DNA of 64,000 bases. Origin: Tieghemiomyces parasiticus. Its lineage: Eukaryota; Kickxellomycota; Dimargaritomycetes; Dimargaritales; Dimargaritaceae. The stretch is taken from assembly GCA_027575765.1 (NCBI GenBank), contig JANBPT010000041.1, positions 32,494 to 96,493 of the forward strand, written 5' to 3'. A program made the position numbers and the translations under genes. The notes beneath the pieces are model-generated. The model saw only the letters and a program-made list of their open reading frames with translations, was not told where the DNA came from and made no database searches. Positions within the stretch are counted from its first letter, which is position 1. The number at the start of each line of letters is the position of its first letter. Positions 32,808 through 44,517 of the stretch are shown here, one piece after another.

Positions 32808-34615
32808 TAAATTAAGCCTGCAGTCGGTTTGGCCCTGGTGAACGGTTTAACCTCCCCAATAAATAACTCATCATGATGCGTATACCCTTAGACTGCTAGT
32901 TTCCGCAAGTTTCCTATGTGAGCCTCAAAGGCCCCACACTGTGTGCTTCCATGCACGTAGAAACACAGGTGCCACTTGGTCGCAACTAGAGATACGCGAA
33001 ATGGCTATGATGTCACCTGTAGAGAGGTGGGGCGAATGGTTTCGGTTAGGAACGGGAGAGGGCTAGTGATCGAACAGCCTCTGATCGAAGAGGCCAGCCG
33101 GGCCAGAGGATCCGTGCCTCTTCCGAGGATCGGCGTGGCGAGGTTGGGTTGACCCTTGAGTGTAGCCCCCCGTTTTCAAAATTACCCGACTCGGACTAGT
33201 CGTAATGAGGACGACAAGGATGGCCTACTCGCTACTCCTGCCACCCTCTCTATGTCGCCTCTCCGGGTAGTTCACCCGTTTCCCGGCCATATTTCAACCT
33301 TTTGTCCTATACGATCAGACTGGTGTTGGCCCTCCTCTGCATCCGCATATTTCTCTGTGATATGGTGGTAGTATGGTACCTCATCATCTAACCAGTTCTG
33401 TCGAAGGGAAGGTCAAAGGCCAGTGAGCTCTTGTCAGTTCAACGACCGTATTATACTACACCATCGAGATTGACACAGATACCGTAGCCGCTCCAAGATC
33501 CGATTGAGGTACACCGCTGTCTCTTTACCTTTCGTGGTGTGACAACGAGAGGAAGGGGGCTGCTTGATGTGTCAAGCTCTAGGAGGCGGACGAAGGCCGC
33601 TCGTGACAGGTCCGGGATGGTATCACCGACGGACTCAACCATCTGCTACAGCCTAGTTACAAGCTAGAGCAAAACAAAAAAAAAAAACGAAGCCGACAGA
33701 GGCGCCGAAGGTCGATCGCATGAAAGAGAAAGAAAACGGGACTAGAACGACCACGTTGTTCGTGGTGTGACCTACAGCATGTCGCCGATAGGGTGCTGTG
33801 GTACACTCACTGGCAAGATCACGAACGGGCTTTGGTAGCCACCATCGACCAATAGTTAAGGACCCTTGTGGGAATGGGCCGCGGGCGACTAGTTTAGCAA
33901 GATGGGAAAAAAAACGTTTAAACCCATAAAACAATAGGGATCACCAACGGGAAGGTAAAAAATATATACAGGGGGTGCACTTTTGTGTGCTTCTGCTGAA
34001 TAGGTGGTGGGTGCTTTATTCTCTGGGCCGCCATTCCCGCATAGGAGAAGACCTATCGACCAGATAGACGCCTAGCCCACGGCAGTTCGTGCAAGTGTAA
34101 CTTGACACCTACTTCCATCCCCAACCCGCCTGCCTCAGGTGGGCGGAACGGCCAACTCTGTGACAATCAGCTCTGGACCCTGAAAGGCCCTTGGGAGGGA
34201 GGCCCACTGCGAACCCCCGCCTTGCAGCAGCGCCCTACTTTCCTGGCGATAACGACCTCGGTAGCCTGCTTCGGAGAATGCGTCTGCTAGTTCCAATTAG
34301 CAATCGTACACCTTGCCACCGCTTCCAGAGGCATCCCTTATTTCATACATTGTCCACCTTCGCTTCCGAACCAGACACTGCCCAACTGTTTCTCGTGTTG
34401 GAATTCAACTTTCATGCACCGCCCCTCCCCCCCTGACACACACACAGACACCGACTACTCTCCTAGTTGCCCCTACCACCCGCACACCATTTACCGATCC
34501 CCTGGTACCCCGCTTGGGACTCGGGAGCTGCTCTTAGTTAAGCTTTATTTTCTCAATATTGGACGCGGCCCGTCACGTGAGACCCTTGGCGGCCCATTAG
34601 GCTCCTATTGCGTTC
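32808..34615. other. Intergenic region between MINPP copy 2 and SLC35F-like gene
   Basis: A polyadenylation signal lies at 32858-32863. A 12-base A run lies near 33677-33688. Near 33080 GCCTCT and AGAGGC form a 6-bp hairpin around GATCGA. The last 250 bases are CT-rich with a CA-rich patch at 34436-34446. No gene is seen. Confidence 0.5.
32858..32863 (+). terminator. Polyadenylation signal AATAAA, MINPP-like copy 2
   Basis: AATAAA lies about 50 bases after the stop codon; a second copy overlaps the stop itself (32806-32811). Confidence 0.5.
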
Positions 34616-35866
34616 ATGGCCGAACCAGGTCAACCACTTTCGAAGGCCGATGCCAAATTCGCGGCCGCAGACGCCGGGGTCCAGGTGACCGTTCTGCCGC
34701 TGCGCGACACCTCAGGTCGCCCGAGTCTCGAGGCCGATCTGGCCTCCTCCAAGGCGTCCATAACGTCGTCGGCTGTATCTGAAGAGGACAAACCCGGCCG
34801 ACGTCGGTGGGTAACCTGGGTGCGGAGCCAGTTCCGCCGGGATAACTGGCGGCACACCGTGAAGATCTTGGCCATCGGACAGCTCCTATCGCTCTGCATC
34901 ACGGGCACCACGGTATGTAGCAACAAGCTAGCCACCGAGTATGGCGTATCCATTCCAACTACCCAGAGCTTCCTCAATTACGTTCTACTCACCTTAGTCT
35001 ATCTCCCATACACGCTGTACCGGCGCGGGTTTCGGACCTGGCTGCGGGTCCTGCGGCGGCGCGGCTGGATGTACCTGGTGCTGGCCGCGGTGGACGTGGA
35101 GGGCAACTATTTCGTGGTCAAGGCTTATCAATACACTTCATTACTGAGTGCCATGTTACTCGACACGTGGGCCGTCCCTGTAGTGGTCCTACTCAGCTAT
35201 TTTCTCCTCCGGGTGCGCTACCACTTTGTCCAGTACGCCGGCGTCGTACTGTGTCTGGTTGGCATGGGACTCCTGGTCACCGCTGACGCGCTCACTGATC
35301 GTGACTACGCCGGATCCAACCCACTTAAGGGCGATCTCTTCTGCGTACTGGGTGCTACCCTCTACGGCATGTCCAACATTCTGGAGGAGTACTCGGTACG
35401 CCAGTTCCCGGTTTACGAGGTCATTGCCCACATGGGTCTGTTCGGTACCATCATCAACGGCGTGCAGCTGGCAATTCTGGAACGCAAGGAGCTCGCCGCC
35501 ACCGAGTGGTCGGCGTACGTGGTTGGGTTGGTCCTGGCCTTTGACCTCTGTCTCTTCATCATGTATTCGGTGACCCCTTACCTGTTCCGGCTCAGCTCCG
35601 CCACTTTCTTTAACATTTCGCTGCTGACCTCTGACTTTTACGGCCTCTTGTTTGGTATATTCCTCTTCCACTACCGGATCCACGTACTGTATCCCTTCGC
35701 CTTTGTCGGCATTATCCTTGGAATGGTAGTCTACAATATGCGCGACTGTCCCGAACCCGAGCTCAATTCCCGGTTCGCTGACTCGCTCAAAGTGCCAGCG
35801 GATATCCAAACCGCCGATCCTGAAAGCGAGGAGGAGGCGGTGGACCAGCCTGGCCGGCACGCGTAA
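34616..35866 (+). CDS. SLC35F1/F2-like drug/metabolite-superfamily transporter
   Basis: A single exon of 416 residues. A soluble N-terminal tail of about 80 residues is followed by about ten hydrophobic segments and a short acidic C-terminus. Seen, in family order: LAIGQLLSLCITGTTVCSNK; QSFLNYVLLTLVYLPY; a VDVEGNYFVVKAYQYTSLLS block, where SLC35F proteins have DVEANY..VKAYQYT; LLDTWAVPVVVLLSYFLL; GDLFCVLGATLYGMSNILEE with the following YSV; MGLFGTIINGVQLAILE; and LSSATFFNISLLTSDFYGL. Known: SLC35F members are poorly characterised carriers in Golgi or other endomembranes; substrates are mostly unknown. The family is recognised with confidence; the substrate is not predictable. Confidence 0.93.
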   Translation: MAEPGQPLSKADAKFAAADAGVQVTVLPLRDTSGRPSLEADLASSKASITSSAVSEEDKPGRRRWVTWVRSQFRRDNWRHTVKILAIGQLLSLCITGTTVCSNKLATEYGVSIPTTQSFLNYVLLTLVYLPYTLYRRGFRTWLRVLRRRGWMYLVLAAVDVEGNYFVVKAYQYTSLLSAMLLDTWAVPVVVLLSYFLLRVRYHFVQYAGVVLCLVGMGLLVTADALTDRDYAGSNPLKGDLFCVLGATLYGMSNILEEYSVRQFPVYEVIAHMGLFGTIINGVQLAILERKELAATEWSAYVVGLVLAFDLCLFIMYSVTPYLFRLSSATFFNISLLTSDFYGLLFGIFLFHYRIHVLYPFAFVGIILGMVVYNMRDCPEPELNSRFADSLKVPADIQTADPESEEEAVDQPGRHA

Positions 35867-36698
35867 CCCGCCTTTTCCGGCGATCTACCGTAAACTGACC
35901 CTACGCTACCGAGCCCCGTTCCCAATGGGATGCTGTGAGCGTCCCCATAATATATAATTAAACTATTATTGAATAAGGGGCGAGTGGCTATTGGCCATTC
36001 CATGAAAGTCGGCTCTTCTCCTATAATCTGGGCCTCATTCTTCCATACGTAGCTATCACATCGAATGACGGAACCCTGGTATACCTTACCCCTTAATCTC
36101 GGCTTCGTAAAGCCAGGTCCAACCGGAAGGGTCGGGTCTGCGTATGTACCCCGTCATCCCCATCCTAGCCTCCCCCGCCTCATATAATCCCCAGCTGGGC
36201 ACTTCGCCATGACCATTACGTGGATCGCCCCTAGCAGCCGGCACTCGTGCGCAGCACGGCGTGAGAGTATACGTGACTGCTGTCCGGTGATATATACCTC
36301 CCAGGTGAACGGCAAACACAGGTCATTGTGGGCGAATGAGGCAGGTGCGTATGACGTCCAGGTGCTGGTCAATCAGACAGTTCTGGGACGGGAACACATC
36401 TGTAAATCGGCTCGCCACGGACTTCTAGTTCAGCGTAGTTCGGGGCCGCCCAAGCCAACGTTTTGGGAGGAGGTGGTTCTCAGTATCAGTACAGAGGCAG
36501 GTATGATTAGTCGCCCGGACTGCAAAAAACCTTTTACCGGTGGAGTATGGTAGAAGGCGTTATCAGCCGGTACTGCCACCCTCCAGGCGTCATTCTCAGC
36601 CTTTATGACCGCTTAAATATGTCATTCGGCTCTAGTTGATCTAAGGAGGAGGTTTGGGGTTGTGCGTGACTGTCCTGTAAGGGATCGACATCCGACCT

Positions 36699-36731
36699 TG
36701 TGACCTGCACCCGACCGGGTGCTGGGTCACA
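36699..36731. repeat. Bulged hairpin-forming inverted repeat
   Basis: GTGACC and GCACCC (36700-36705 and 36707-36712) pair with GGGTGC and GGTCAC (36717-36722 and 36725-36730) around a GACC loop, with a small bulge. One more T-A pair extends the base. Function is unknown. Confidence 0.5.
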
Positions 36732-37467
36732 GCATAATTAGTATGGTCAAGACGGGTGACTCGGCTGAAAGCAGACCCCTTACACCCAACGTTTCACATT
36801 GGGCAGGCTTGAGCCTGGGGTAGGCCTTTCACATTCGGTGGTATCGGTGGCGTTTCAGGGAAAATGGATAGAGTATGGCATCCCTTCGGGTGGCTTGGCC
36901 TTGTCGGCCCAGTTAGCTCGGTAGGGCCAGAGTCCAGTAGACGCCGGCTGGACCCCTGGGGTCGACGCACTTGCTCATGGTACCAGTTCGCGAATAGCGA
37001 ACGCAGGCGTAAAATTGTAATGCCGTAGGAAATTGGTGCCGGACTGGTGCGCGCACGAGGACCCATGATTGTCCTCTCCGCTCACCCATTGTTGAGCTGG
37101 TGATGGGCGTCCAATTGCAGAGGAGCGACCAACAGCGACGACCGGTGGAGGAGTCCAGTGTTCTTGTCTTCACACCGATCCGACAGAAGCGTCGCCGCAG
37201 CGAATGACGGCCTAGCGCCTATCGAATTATACGGGGGGCTAGGCTGTGGACATGGCCTTGTCGCAGTTCACCGACGAGATGTCTACTAGAGCTTATCCAC
37301 ATTTAATCTACGAGCTGCGACGAGGAGCGGGAATCCAGTACCGTAGGCAGGCTCGCAAGCCTATATTCTGTAGTTGTGGGAAGGGAAAAGCAGGCATAGC
37401 GCCTTCCACTACTTTCTTCGGCGGGTGGTCCAGCGATGGCCAGTCCAGGTGGGTTGGTCATGGCGGC

Positions 37468-37475
37468 TATAAAAA
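37468..37475 (+). promoter_or_regulatory. TATA box for OAT gene
   Basis: TATAAAAA in GGCTATAAAAAGGC context, 134 bases upstream of the ATG, with CT-rich leader between. This is a classical match. Confidence 0.6.
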
Positions 37476-37608
37476 GGCAGCCCGACCTCGGCTGGCTCCG
37501 TGCTTCTGCTTGGACTATAACCTACCTTCACCTCGCCCTCATTTTACTTAACTGCCCTCATCCACTCTTACCTACCCCTCTCCCCATTTTCACCACATCG
37601 AACCCACC

Positions 37609-39812
37609 ATGACTTCCGATTCCAATGTCCACATCACGTCGGCCCAGGCGATGAGCTTGGAGGCCGAATACGGTGCTCATAAGTAAGTCTTTGAAGCCTT
37701 CTGCGCTTGTTTCGTTCAACGTGTGCTAGAGTTACAGGTACTTGGCTGGCTCTGTTGCGACCATCCAAGGCCGCGTATGACTACCCCGCCTTCACCCCCC
37801 CCGTCCACAGCTTGCCGCGGCTCACCCCGTTGTGCTAACTGGAGGCAGAGGGCCTCTTCCTGGCGGACGAGGCCTCACCGATAACTCACTCGACTGATGG
37901 TCGCTAACCGTCGTGTCTTAATATTACCCATCCCTCCATTCGGCGGACACTCACTTCGTTGCTAGCTACCACCCACTCCCCGCCGTTCTGAGCAAAGGCA
38001 AGGGCGCCAAGGTTTGGGACCCCGAGGGCAAGGAGTATCTGGACTTCCTGTCTGCCTACTCCGCTGTAAACCAAGGTGAGTATGCCTCTATTGGCCTTCT
38101 TCGTTAATCACCATGGTGAGGGGGGATGCGGCCATGACATTCAACTCCAGACCAATGGCACTTGATTAGGCACGATCGACAGTGACTGTCGATGTACTAG
38201 CCAATGTATCCGGTGCAGCCACGTCACAGTGAAATGGCCCCCACCGGCCTCACATTTATTATCTGGCACTCACACACTGTTGCCTCCCTTGGCTTCATTT
38301 GCCTCTCACTTCAGGCCACTGCCACCCCAAGATCGTGCAGGCACTTATCGATCAGTCCCAAACCCTGGCTCTGAGCTCGCGGGCCTTCTACAATGACCAG
38401 TTTGGCAAGTACGCCAAATACGTGACGGAGGTAAGGATCACTAAAGGGAATAGTTTTAACTGCCATGTGTTCATTGGGGCGTATGGCCTGGCCAGATGCA
38501 ATCCCCCCATTAAAGGGATTGGTTCCTCAAACTAGCGGACCAGAGCTGTGTCTAGAGTGAAATTGGGTAAGTGCCGTTGCTAACTCTTCACACACCGTGT
38601 ACAACCTCTGCATCCCACAATGCCTGGGTGACAGTACTTCAAATACGACATGGTACTGCCGATGAACACGGGCGCCGAGGCCGTCGAGACGGCCCTGAAA
38701 CTGGCTCGCAAGTGGGGCTACATGAAGGTAAGCAGGTGGCATCAGCTATAGTTTAGGAAGGAGCTGGTCGGGGGTGCCACTGAGGGCCCTCCTCCAGACC
38801 TACTATCCTAGTCGCAAGGAATAGTAGCCCCCCCCTCCCCTCGCATTCGTCTTGTTGCGACACACGACTTATTATCAACCCTCCTGCATCACGCGCCCCT
38901 ACACGATCTTGCACCTCCAATCACCATTAGAAAAATATTCCTGCCAACAAGGCCCTCATTTTCTCATGTGCTGAAAACTTCCACGGTCGCACCACCGGCG
39001 TCGTGTCCATGTCGACCGACCCGGAGGCTCGCAACGACTTTGGGCCGTACCTACCCAATGTGGGTCCGTATTGCCCTTCTACCGGTAGCGTCATCCGCTA
39101 CAACCATGTCGAGGACCTCGAGGCGGCCTTGGAGGCCCACGGCCCCGAAGTGGCCGCCTTTCTGGTGGAACCCATCCAGGGTGAGGCTGGTATCGTCGTG
39201 CCTGACGAGGGCTACCTGAAGAAGTGCTACGAACTGTGCCAGAAGCACAACGTGCTGTTCATCGCCGATGAGATCCAGACGGGCCTGGCGCGGACCGGTA
39301 CTATGTTGGCCATCGAGCATGACGGTGTGCGCCCCGACATTGTGCTCCTGGGCAAGGCGCTCAGCGGCGGCGTATACCCGGTCAGCGCAGTGCTGACCGA
39401 TCGTGATGTGATGCTGTGCATCCAGCCGGGCGAGCACGGCAGCACCTACGGTGGTAACCCCGTGGCCTGTGCAGTGGCTATTGCGGCCCTGGAGGTGCTC
39501 AAGGAGGAGAACCTCGTAGAGCGCGCCCGCACTCTAGGCGAACAGTTCCGTACCGCCCTGCGCGCCTTCGACTCGCCCGTCATCCAAACTGTACGCGGTC
39601 GCGGCCTGCTTAATGCCATTGTGATTGACGAGAGCCGGTGCAACGGCAAGACCGCCTGGGACCTGTGCCTGCTGATGAAGGAACGTGGTTTGCTGGCCAA
39701 GCCTACCCACCAGAACATCATCCGCCTGGCCCCACCGCTTGTCATTTCGGAGGAGGAGCTCCAGCGCGGAGTGGACATTATCAAGTCGTCTGTCGCTGAC
39801 CTCGTGCAATGA
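37609..39812 (+). CDS. CAR2: Ornithine aminotransferase, 5 exons
   Basis: Five exons: 37609-37682, 37966-38075, 38315-38430, 38635-38727 and 38931-39812. All junctions are GT-AG, and together they encode 424 residues. This PLP enzyme converts ornithine plus 2-oxoglutarate to glutamate semialdehyde and glutamate (arginine catabolism, CAR2 in yeast). Seen: [37 protein letters not shown]; the cofactor-binding [49 protein letters not shown]; the [11 protein letters not shown] block; the Schiff-base Lys273 in [15 protein letters not shown]; and [20 protein letters not shown]. No mitochondrial presequence is visible, so a cytosolic enzyme is expected, as in yeast. Introns of 203-283 bases are clustered in the first third of the gene. 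The two short linking exons rest on frame continuity and on family order, which both agree. Confidence 0.95.
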
Positions 39813-40349
39813 ATGGGATGCGTCTTAACCCCCGCTAGTCTTCCTCGGCTATTTCGGGAGGTGTTTTTTTGACCTGGATTTCGCGGGCGTTCCGTGCCGC
39901 TACTATACTCATATACACGTTCTGTTTCTATCCCCTAGCACGTAAATACACATTGTCAATCATCTCTCAATCTAATGAGTATAAGGTCGAGAGCCCGTTC
40001 CCGTGACAGGCCCTTTGGGCCACGACCAATGCTAGATGCAACTAGAAAGGCAGTGTCTCAGGGGTCCAGGACACTTCGCCCCTTGCTGGAGCACAGGCAT
40101 CTCCCACTGAAACCTAATCGCCCCGCCCGTTAGCGTTATAGCCCTCCAGGTGCTCCGCGAAGGAATTGCGCCGACTCCAGAGCCCCCGAGGTTAAGGATA
40201 ATATGGGGCCTCCCAATATCTCTACCTCGATATCACGCGAATTCCCAACCTATAGGCAACTACCCGTCGTTCCTCATCCACGTCATCACTTACTACGCGA
40301 TAAAAGGCCACCTAAGAACATTGCATAATTATCGACTCCTCTCTCAGTT
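39813..40349. other. Intergenic region between OAT and first NmrA-like gene
   Basis: OAT 3' flank, then the promoter of the NmrA-like gene with a TATA-like ATAAAAG at 40300-40306. No other gene is seen. Confidence 0.55.
40300..40306 (+). promoter_or_regulatory. TATA-like element for NmrA-like copy 1
   Basis: ATAAAAG, 44 bases before the ATG at 40350. Confidence 0.4.
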
Positions 40350-41404
40350 ATGGACTTATCCGCTAAACCCACTATCGCCGTTCTCGGCGCCACCGGTCAG
40401 CAAGGTGAATGCTGGTCGCACTTATGGATTTGGCGGCTCACGCGCTGGGTCTCGCCCGCATGTCACAATGAACACCGAGAGCTAACCTGACATAGCGCCA
40501 CCTTGCTCCCCTCTACTCGCAACCCAATGTAGGAAGTGCCGTCGTCAATGCCCTCCTTGACAGCCAACGCTTCGCTGTCCGCGCCCTGAGCCGCAACGTC
40601 AAGTCGTCGGCTGCCAACGCGCTGGCCTCCCGGGGAGTGGAAGTCGTCCAAGCGGATGTCTACAACGCAGGTGACCTCGAGCGTGCCTTCGCGGGGGCTG
40701 ACGGCGTATTCTTCACCACTCTTTTCGAACTTGCACCCAGGCTACTCAAGAACGAGCTCGTTCAGGGTCGGAATGTGGCTGACGCCGCTAAGCGTGCTGG
40801 GGTGAAACACGTTATCTTCAGCACTCTACCCAGCATCCGCGAGATATCCGATGGCAAATACATCCACGCTACCCAGTTTGACGAGAAGGCCGAGGTTGCC
40901 GAGTACATCAGATCTCTGGACCTGCCGACCACGTTCTTCGTCTACGGGTACTTTATGACCAACGTGACACGCGACCCCAATGTCTACCGAGTGGTCGGTC
41001 CAGACGCTTACGAACTCATCGCCACAGTCCCTGTGCATACCAAGGTACCTGTCACCGACGCCACAGGCGATGCGGGCCGTGCCGTCGTCAAGGCCTTCCT
41101 GAATCCTACCGATACCATCGGTCGAGAGTACCTCCTTTCCAGTGAGTATAAGACCATCGCCCAGCTGGCCGCGGAAGTCGGTCGGCACACGGGTAAAAAG
41201 ATCCGCGCCGTTCAGCTTACTCCCGAGGAGACCTCCCGGCACGTCTTCTTGAGACTACGTCCATCTCAGGACATGTTCAACTCGATTCACGAGTTTGGTT
41301 ACGCCCCGCATTTGACCCTAGAACCGACGGTTCAGGCCTTTGGTAAACAAGGCAGTTTCGCCGATTTTTTGGCCCGGGAGAAGAAGGTCGCCTTTCCCGA
41401 GTAA
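40350..41404 (+). CDS. NmrA-like NAD(P)-binding protein, copy 1 (2 exons)
   Basis: Exons 40350-40404 and 40533-41404 encode 308 residues; the 128-base intron begins GTGAAT and ends TAG. The family is an atypical short-chain dehydrogenase group that binds NAD(P) and acts as a redox sensor or reductase (NmrA, HSCARG). Seen: an N-terminal Rossmann beta strand with IAVLGATGQQG, the dinucleotide-binding glycine motif, which is split by the intron in its last Gly codon; RFAVRALSRN; GVEVVQADVYNAGDLERAFAGADGVFF; VKHVIFSTLPS; and a C-terminal half typical of the family with FVYGYFMTN. The usual YxxxK catalytic motif of classical SDRs is not evident. A tandem paralogue lies 770 bases downstream with the same intron position. 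The natural substrate or partner is unknown. Confidence 0.92.
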
Positions 41405-42171
41405 AAGGCCCTTGGGGACATCTCGCCATGGCATACTACGCAGTCCGCTGTTCGGCTAGGATCCACCTGCCCAGCTGAGGTGACCTCTTTATAAAGTTCG
41501 CCAATTACCGCGACTAATCAATGAAGGCATGTTTCTACCGATAAATTGAGGCCGGAGAGTGACGCCAGCCGGTATGGCCGGATTGACGAGCCCCTCCATA
41601 AAGGGGTGGTTCAGTTTCCCATGACTAACTTTCTACCCAAAAAGTTCAGATGCACGGCTAGGGCCATATGAGAGCCCTAGGCCGATATGTCCCGCCCCCC
41701 CCTCTACGTAATGCCACACACCAAGTGCTACAGAGCAGACTCTGGCGGTACAGGCACAACGTTACCTGATTTCGCACCGAGGATGGGCCGAGTAACATTG
41801 TGCCGAACGAGAGCTTACTAGCTTCTTCAATGATCAACTGTCTTCCGGTGGGAACCACTTTACATCACTAGTGTCGGATCTAGCTGCTGGTTTCAATTCC
41901 CAGGATCTTAGATAATGTGAAGCTATAGTAGAGTCTTCACCCGACTCCGCTCTTTATCACGGCCGTAATTGGATACGTTAGGCAGTCATGGTATCCGTTG
42001 TAATGACGTTTACCGCGCCCAGCCATTTCTTGCCTATCTTCCAGCCCCATAAATAGCCGCCCACCCTTACGCTCGCCTTCCCTCTCTTGTTTCAACGCAT
42101 CACTGCTTTTAACCTTTCAATAGCCTTTCACTTTACCTAGATGCTTTCTACCTCTCTACTTCTCGGCCAAC
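41405..42171. other. Intergenic region between the NmrA-like pair
   Basis: It includes an ATAAATAG element at 42049-42056 and a CT-rich leader for copy 2. A C-rich stretch lies at 41691-41702. No gene is seen. Confidence 0.5.
42049..42056 (+). promoter_or_regulatory. TATA-like element for NmrA-like copy 2
   Basis: ATAAATAG, 116 bases before the ATG at 42172. Confidence 0.4.
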
Positions 42172-43243
42172 ATGGGTGATACCAAACCTATAATCGCAGT
42201 CGTCGGCGCTACCGGTCTTCAAGGTGAGTTTGTGGTTCGGGCTGACTGCTCTTTAGTCCTTCCTCTGCCTGAGCTGGTTGCAAAAAGACTAACCACATTG
42301 ATCCCCCTGACCCCGGAAATCCACCCTGGCTCCCTCACTGTACACCGTGTGCCGGTCTCTAGGTGGTTCCGTTGCCAATGCGCTACTTGACACGGGCCGT
42401 TTTACCGTACGTGCACTTACGCGCACCCTCGATTCCGACGCGGCCCTGGCCCTGGCCGATCGTGGCGCCCAAGTCGTTCAGGCTGACGTTTACCGCCCAG
42501 ATGACCTCAACGCCGCCTTGGCAGGGGCTTACGGCGTATTCTTCACCACGTTCTCCGACTTTCCGTCGAAGCAACCGGGTCTGGAGGTGGTCCAAGGTAA
42601 GAACGTTGCTGATGCAGCCCAGCGAGCCGGGATCAAGCACGTCGTCTTCAGTACCCTGCCGAATCTCCGCCAGCTGTCTAGCGGGAAGTACCCCCACGTT
42701 CATCACTTCAACGAGAAGGCAGAGGTGGCCGCCTATATTAAGTCATTGGGTCTGCCGGCCACTTTCATGGTCTACGGGTACTATATGACCAACGTCACAG
42801 CCTCTCCGTTCGCATACCGCAAGGTGGCGGTGGGCGATACGGAAGAATATGAGTTTCTGGTACCCGTACCTGTCAGCAGCGTGACAGCGGTCGCTGACAC
42901 CGCCGGGGATGGAGGCCGCTGCGTGACGCACTGCCTTATGAACAGCGAAGAAACTGTGGGCCAGGAATACTTCGTTGCCACTGAATTTTTGACCTATGAA
43001 GAGATGGCCCGGGAACTGGCCCAGGCCACGGGTAAGGTGATTCGTGCGGTTCAGCTCAGCCCTGAGGAAATTGCTCAGCATCCGGTATTCCGTACGGATG
43101 AGGCGAGGGACATGTTTAACTTCTTTCACGAGTTTGGCTACCCCGCGGAGCTCAATCTGGACAAGACAGCTAATACGTTTGGGAAGCTGACCACCTTCCG
43201 CGAGTTTTTGAAGCGTGAGAAACACGTCGCCCTCCCGCAGTAG
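42172..43243 (+). CDS. NmrA-like NAD(P)-binding protein, copy 2 (2 exons)
   Basis: Exons 42172-42223 and 42363-43243 encode 310 residues. The 139-base intron begins GTGAGT and ends TAG, at the same place as in copy 1: after the first base of the last Gly codon of the dinucleotide motif. Seen: IAVVGATGLQGGSVANALL, RFTVRALTRTLDSDAA, GAQVVQADVYRPDDLNAALAG, the YGVFFTTFSDFPS loop, IKHVVFSTLPNLRQLSSGKY, and MVYGYYMTN. The last third carries EFGYPAELNLDKTANTFGK, as in copy 1. Both copies are clearly related across their whole length. The dinucleotide motif GATGLQGGS is nearer the family consensus than in copy 1. An AATAAA lies at 43308. The role is not predictable beyond NAD(P) binding. Confidence 0.92.
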
Positions 43244-44517
43244 GTTGGCGGGAGGGGTGGGGGTGGGTTTTGCAGTGGTTGTTGGGGAGGATGTTTTGAC
43301 CCCGGTAAATAAAACATAGTATATGGTAGAGAAAATACGTTCTCTCTAAAGATTAGGCCAGGAGCAGCTCAACCGTAGTGACTTTGGTGTAATAGGCGGA
43401 CACCGCTGAGACGTAATACAAACTGATGACCGCCATAATATCTCTCGGACTTGAGGTCCGATGAAACCCGTGGCGCCGGCAATAGCCTGACCCAAACTAT
43501 CCCCCTCGTAGCCAATCCCGTACTCTGTGTGGCATGATCTTGGAGAGGGGCCAACTTTTGAACGCCAGTAGGTTTCACATTACGGGGTTTACTTCCTATG
43601 CCCCTCATTGACACCCAGGACAGTGGTAGGACCCCACCTCCTCCTCCGAGGCTACGGCGGTGGAGCTAACTTTGAGTGGCACTGCGGCCGCCACAGTTGG
43701 ATATTATTCTCCTGGCGGGCACGCATCTTAAACCAAGTCAATTGATGCACTACAGCTTCATTGAGCGCACGTAGGCATCCATATATATGCACTACCCGTG
43801 GCCTAAGGGGAGCGGTAACCGTTCTTATTACAAGTCCCTACCCGCCTCCTGCCACGCCATCTCGCCTCAACTTATCTACTAGGGTCCTGGTCTGAGGGTT
43901 TACATGGCTTACACCAGACAGCAAAAAGTAAGCGGGAGGGTAAAGGAAACGGGATCGGAAAGTAGAAAAGGCGCCACATCCCCTTTTCACTGATCGTACG
44001 CCCCGCCCGAATACGAATGTTTACCCGCCATGTTGGGCGCCTTTTAACCTCGTTATCACTTGGTGGAAAGCGGCGAAACTAGCCCCGCCACCTCAAAGTT
44101 TACCGAAGAAGGCGAAGCACGGCCGTGCCCGCCGTATATGGGACATTGGAAATACGGTCTACCGGGTGGCTATCTGCCCAGCTTCCCTAGTTTTGTACGC
44201 CTCTTTGTGGACGTGTCTATCTGTACCTAGGTTATCCTTAAACATGTTTCCCCTCCCATCCTTGCTTACTACCCCAGCTGTATAGTTGCTTAGTTCTCCC
44301 CTTCCCCCTTGTATGAGCATACGTTATATTTGTAGCAGACATGGTACACTCCCCTGGCTCTGATCATTGCACTTGAATACTGCCTACCTATCTTTTCGAG
44401 TACTTGAATGGTTATTAGGTAAAATACCCATTTTTAGTCGAGCGACTCTTCTCGATTCGCATTGCACTACACGGCTCCGCTTGCGACTAGGAAGTATACC
44501 CCCCCCCCTTCCGTGTG
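43244..44517. other. Intergenic region between NmrA-like copy 2 and M20 peptidase gene
   Basis: A polyadenylation signal lies at 43308-43313 and a TATATA at about 43782. A run of ten C lies at 44499-44508, ending ten bases before the next ATG. No gene is seen. Confidence 0.5.
43308..43313 (+). terminator. Polyadenylation signal AATAAA, NmrA-like copy 2
   Basis: AATAAA lies 65 bases past the stop codon. Confidence 0.5.

Larger units (their letters stand above)
35867..37608. other. Intergenic region between SLC35F-like and OAT genes
   Basis: It holds a bulged hairpin at 36699-36731 and a TATA box at 37468-37475, with CT-rich leader from 37510. No gene is seen. Confidence 0.5.

Noticed and set aside
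18926..32960. Shared 14-mer GTGTGCTTCCATGC at about 18930 and 32941
   Set aside because: Several shared 14-mers are expected by chance in a window of this size, and similarity does not extend.
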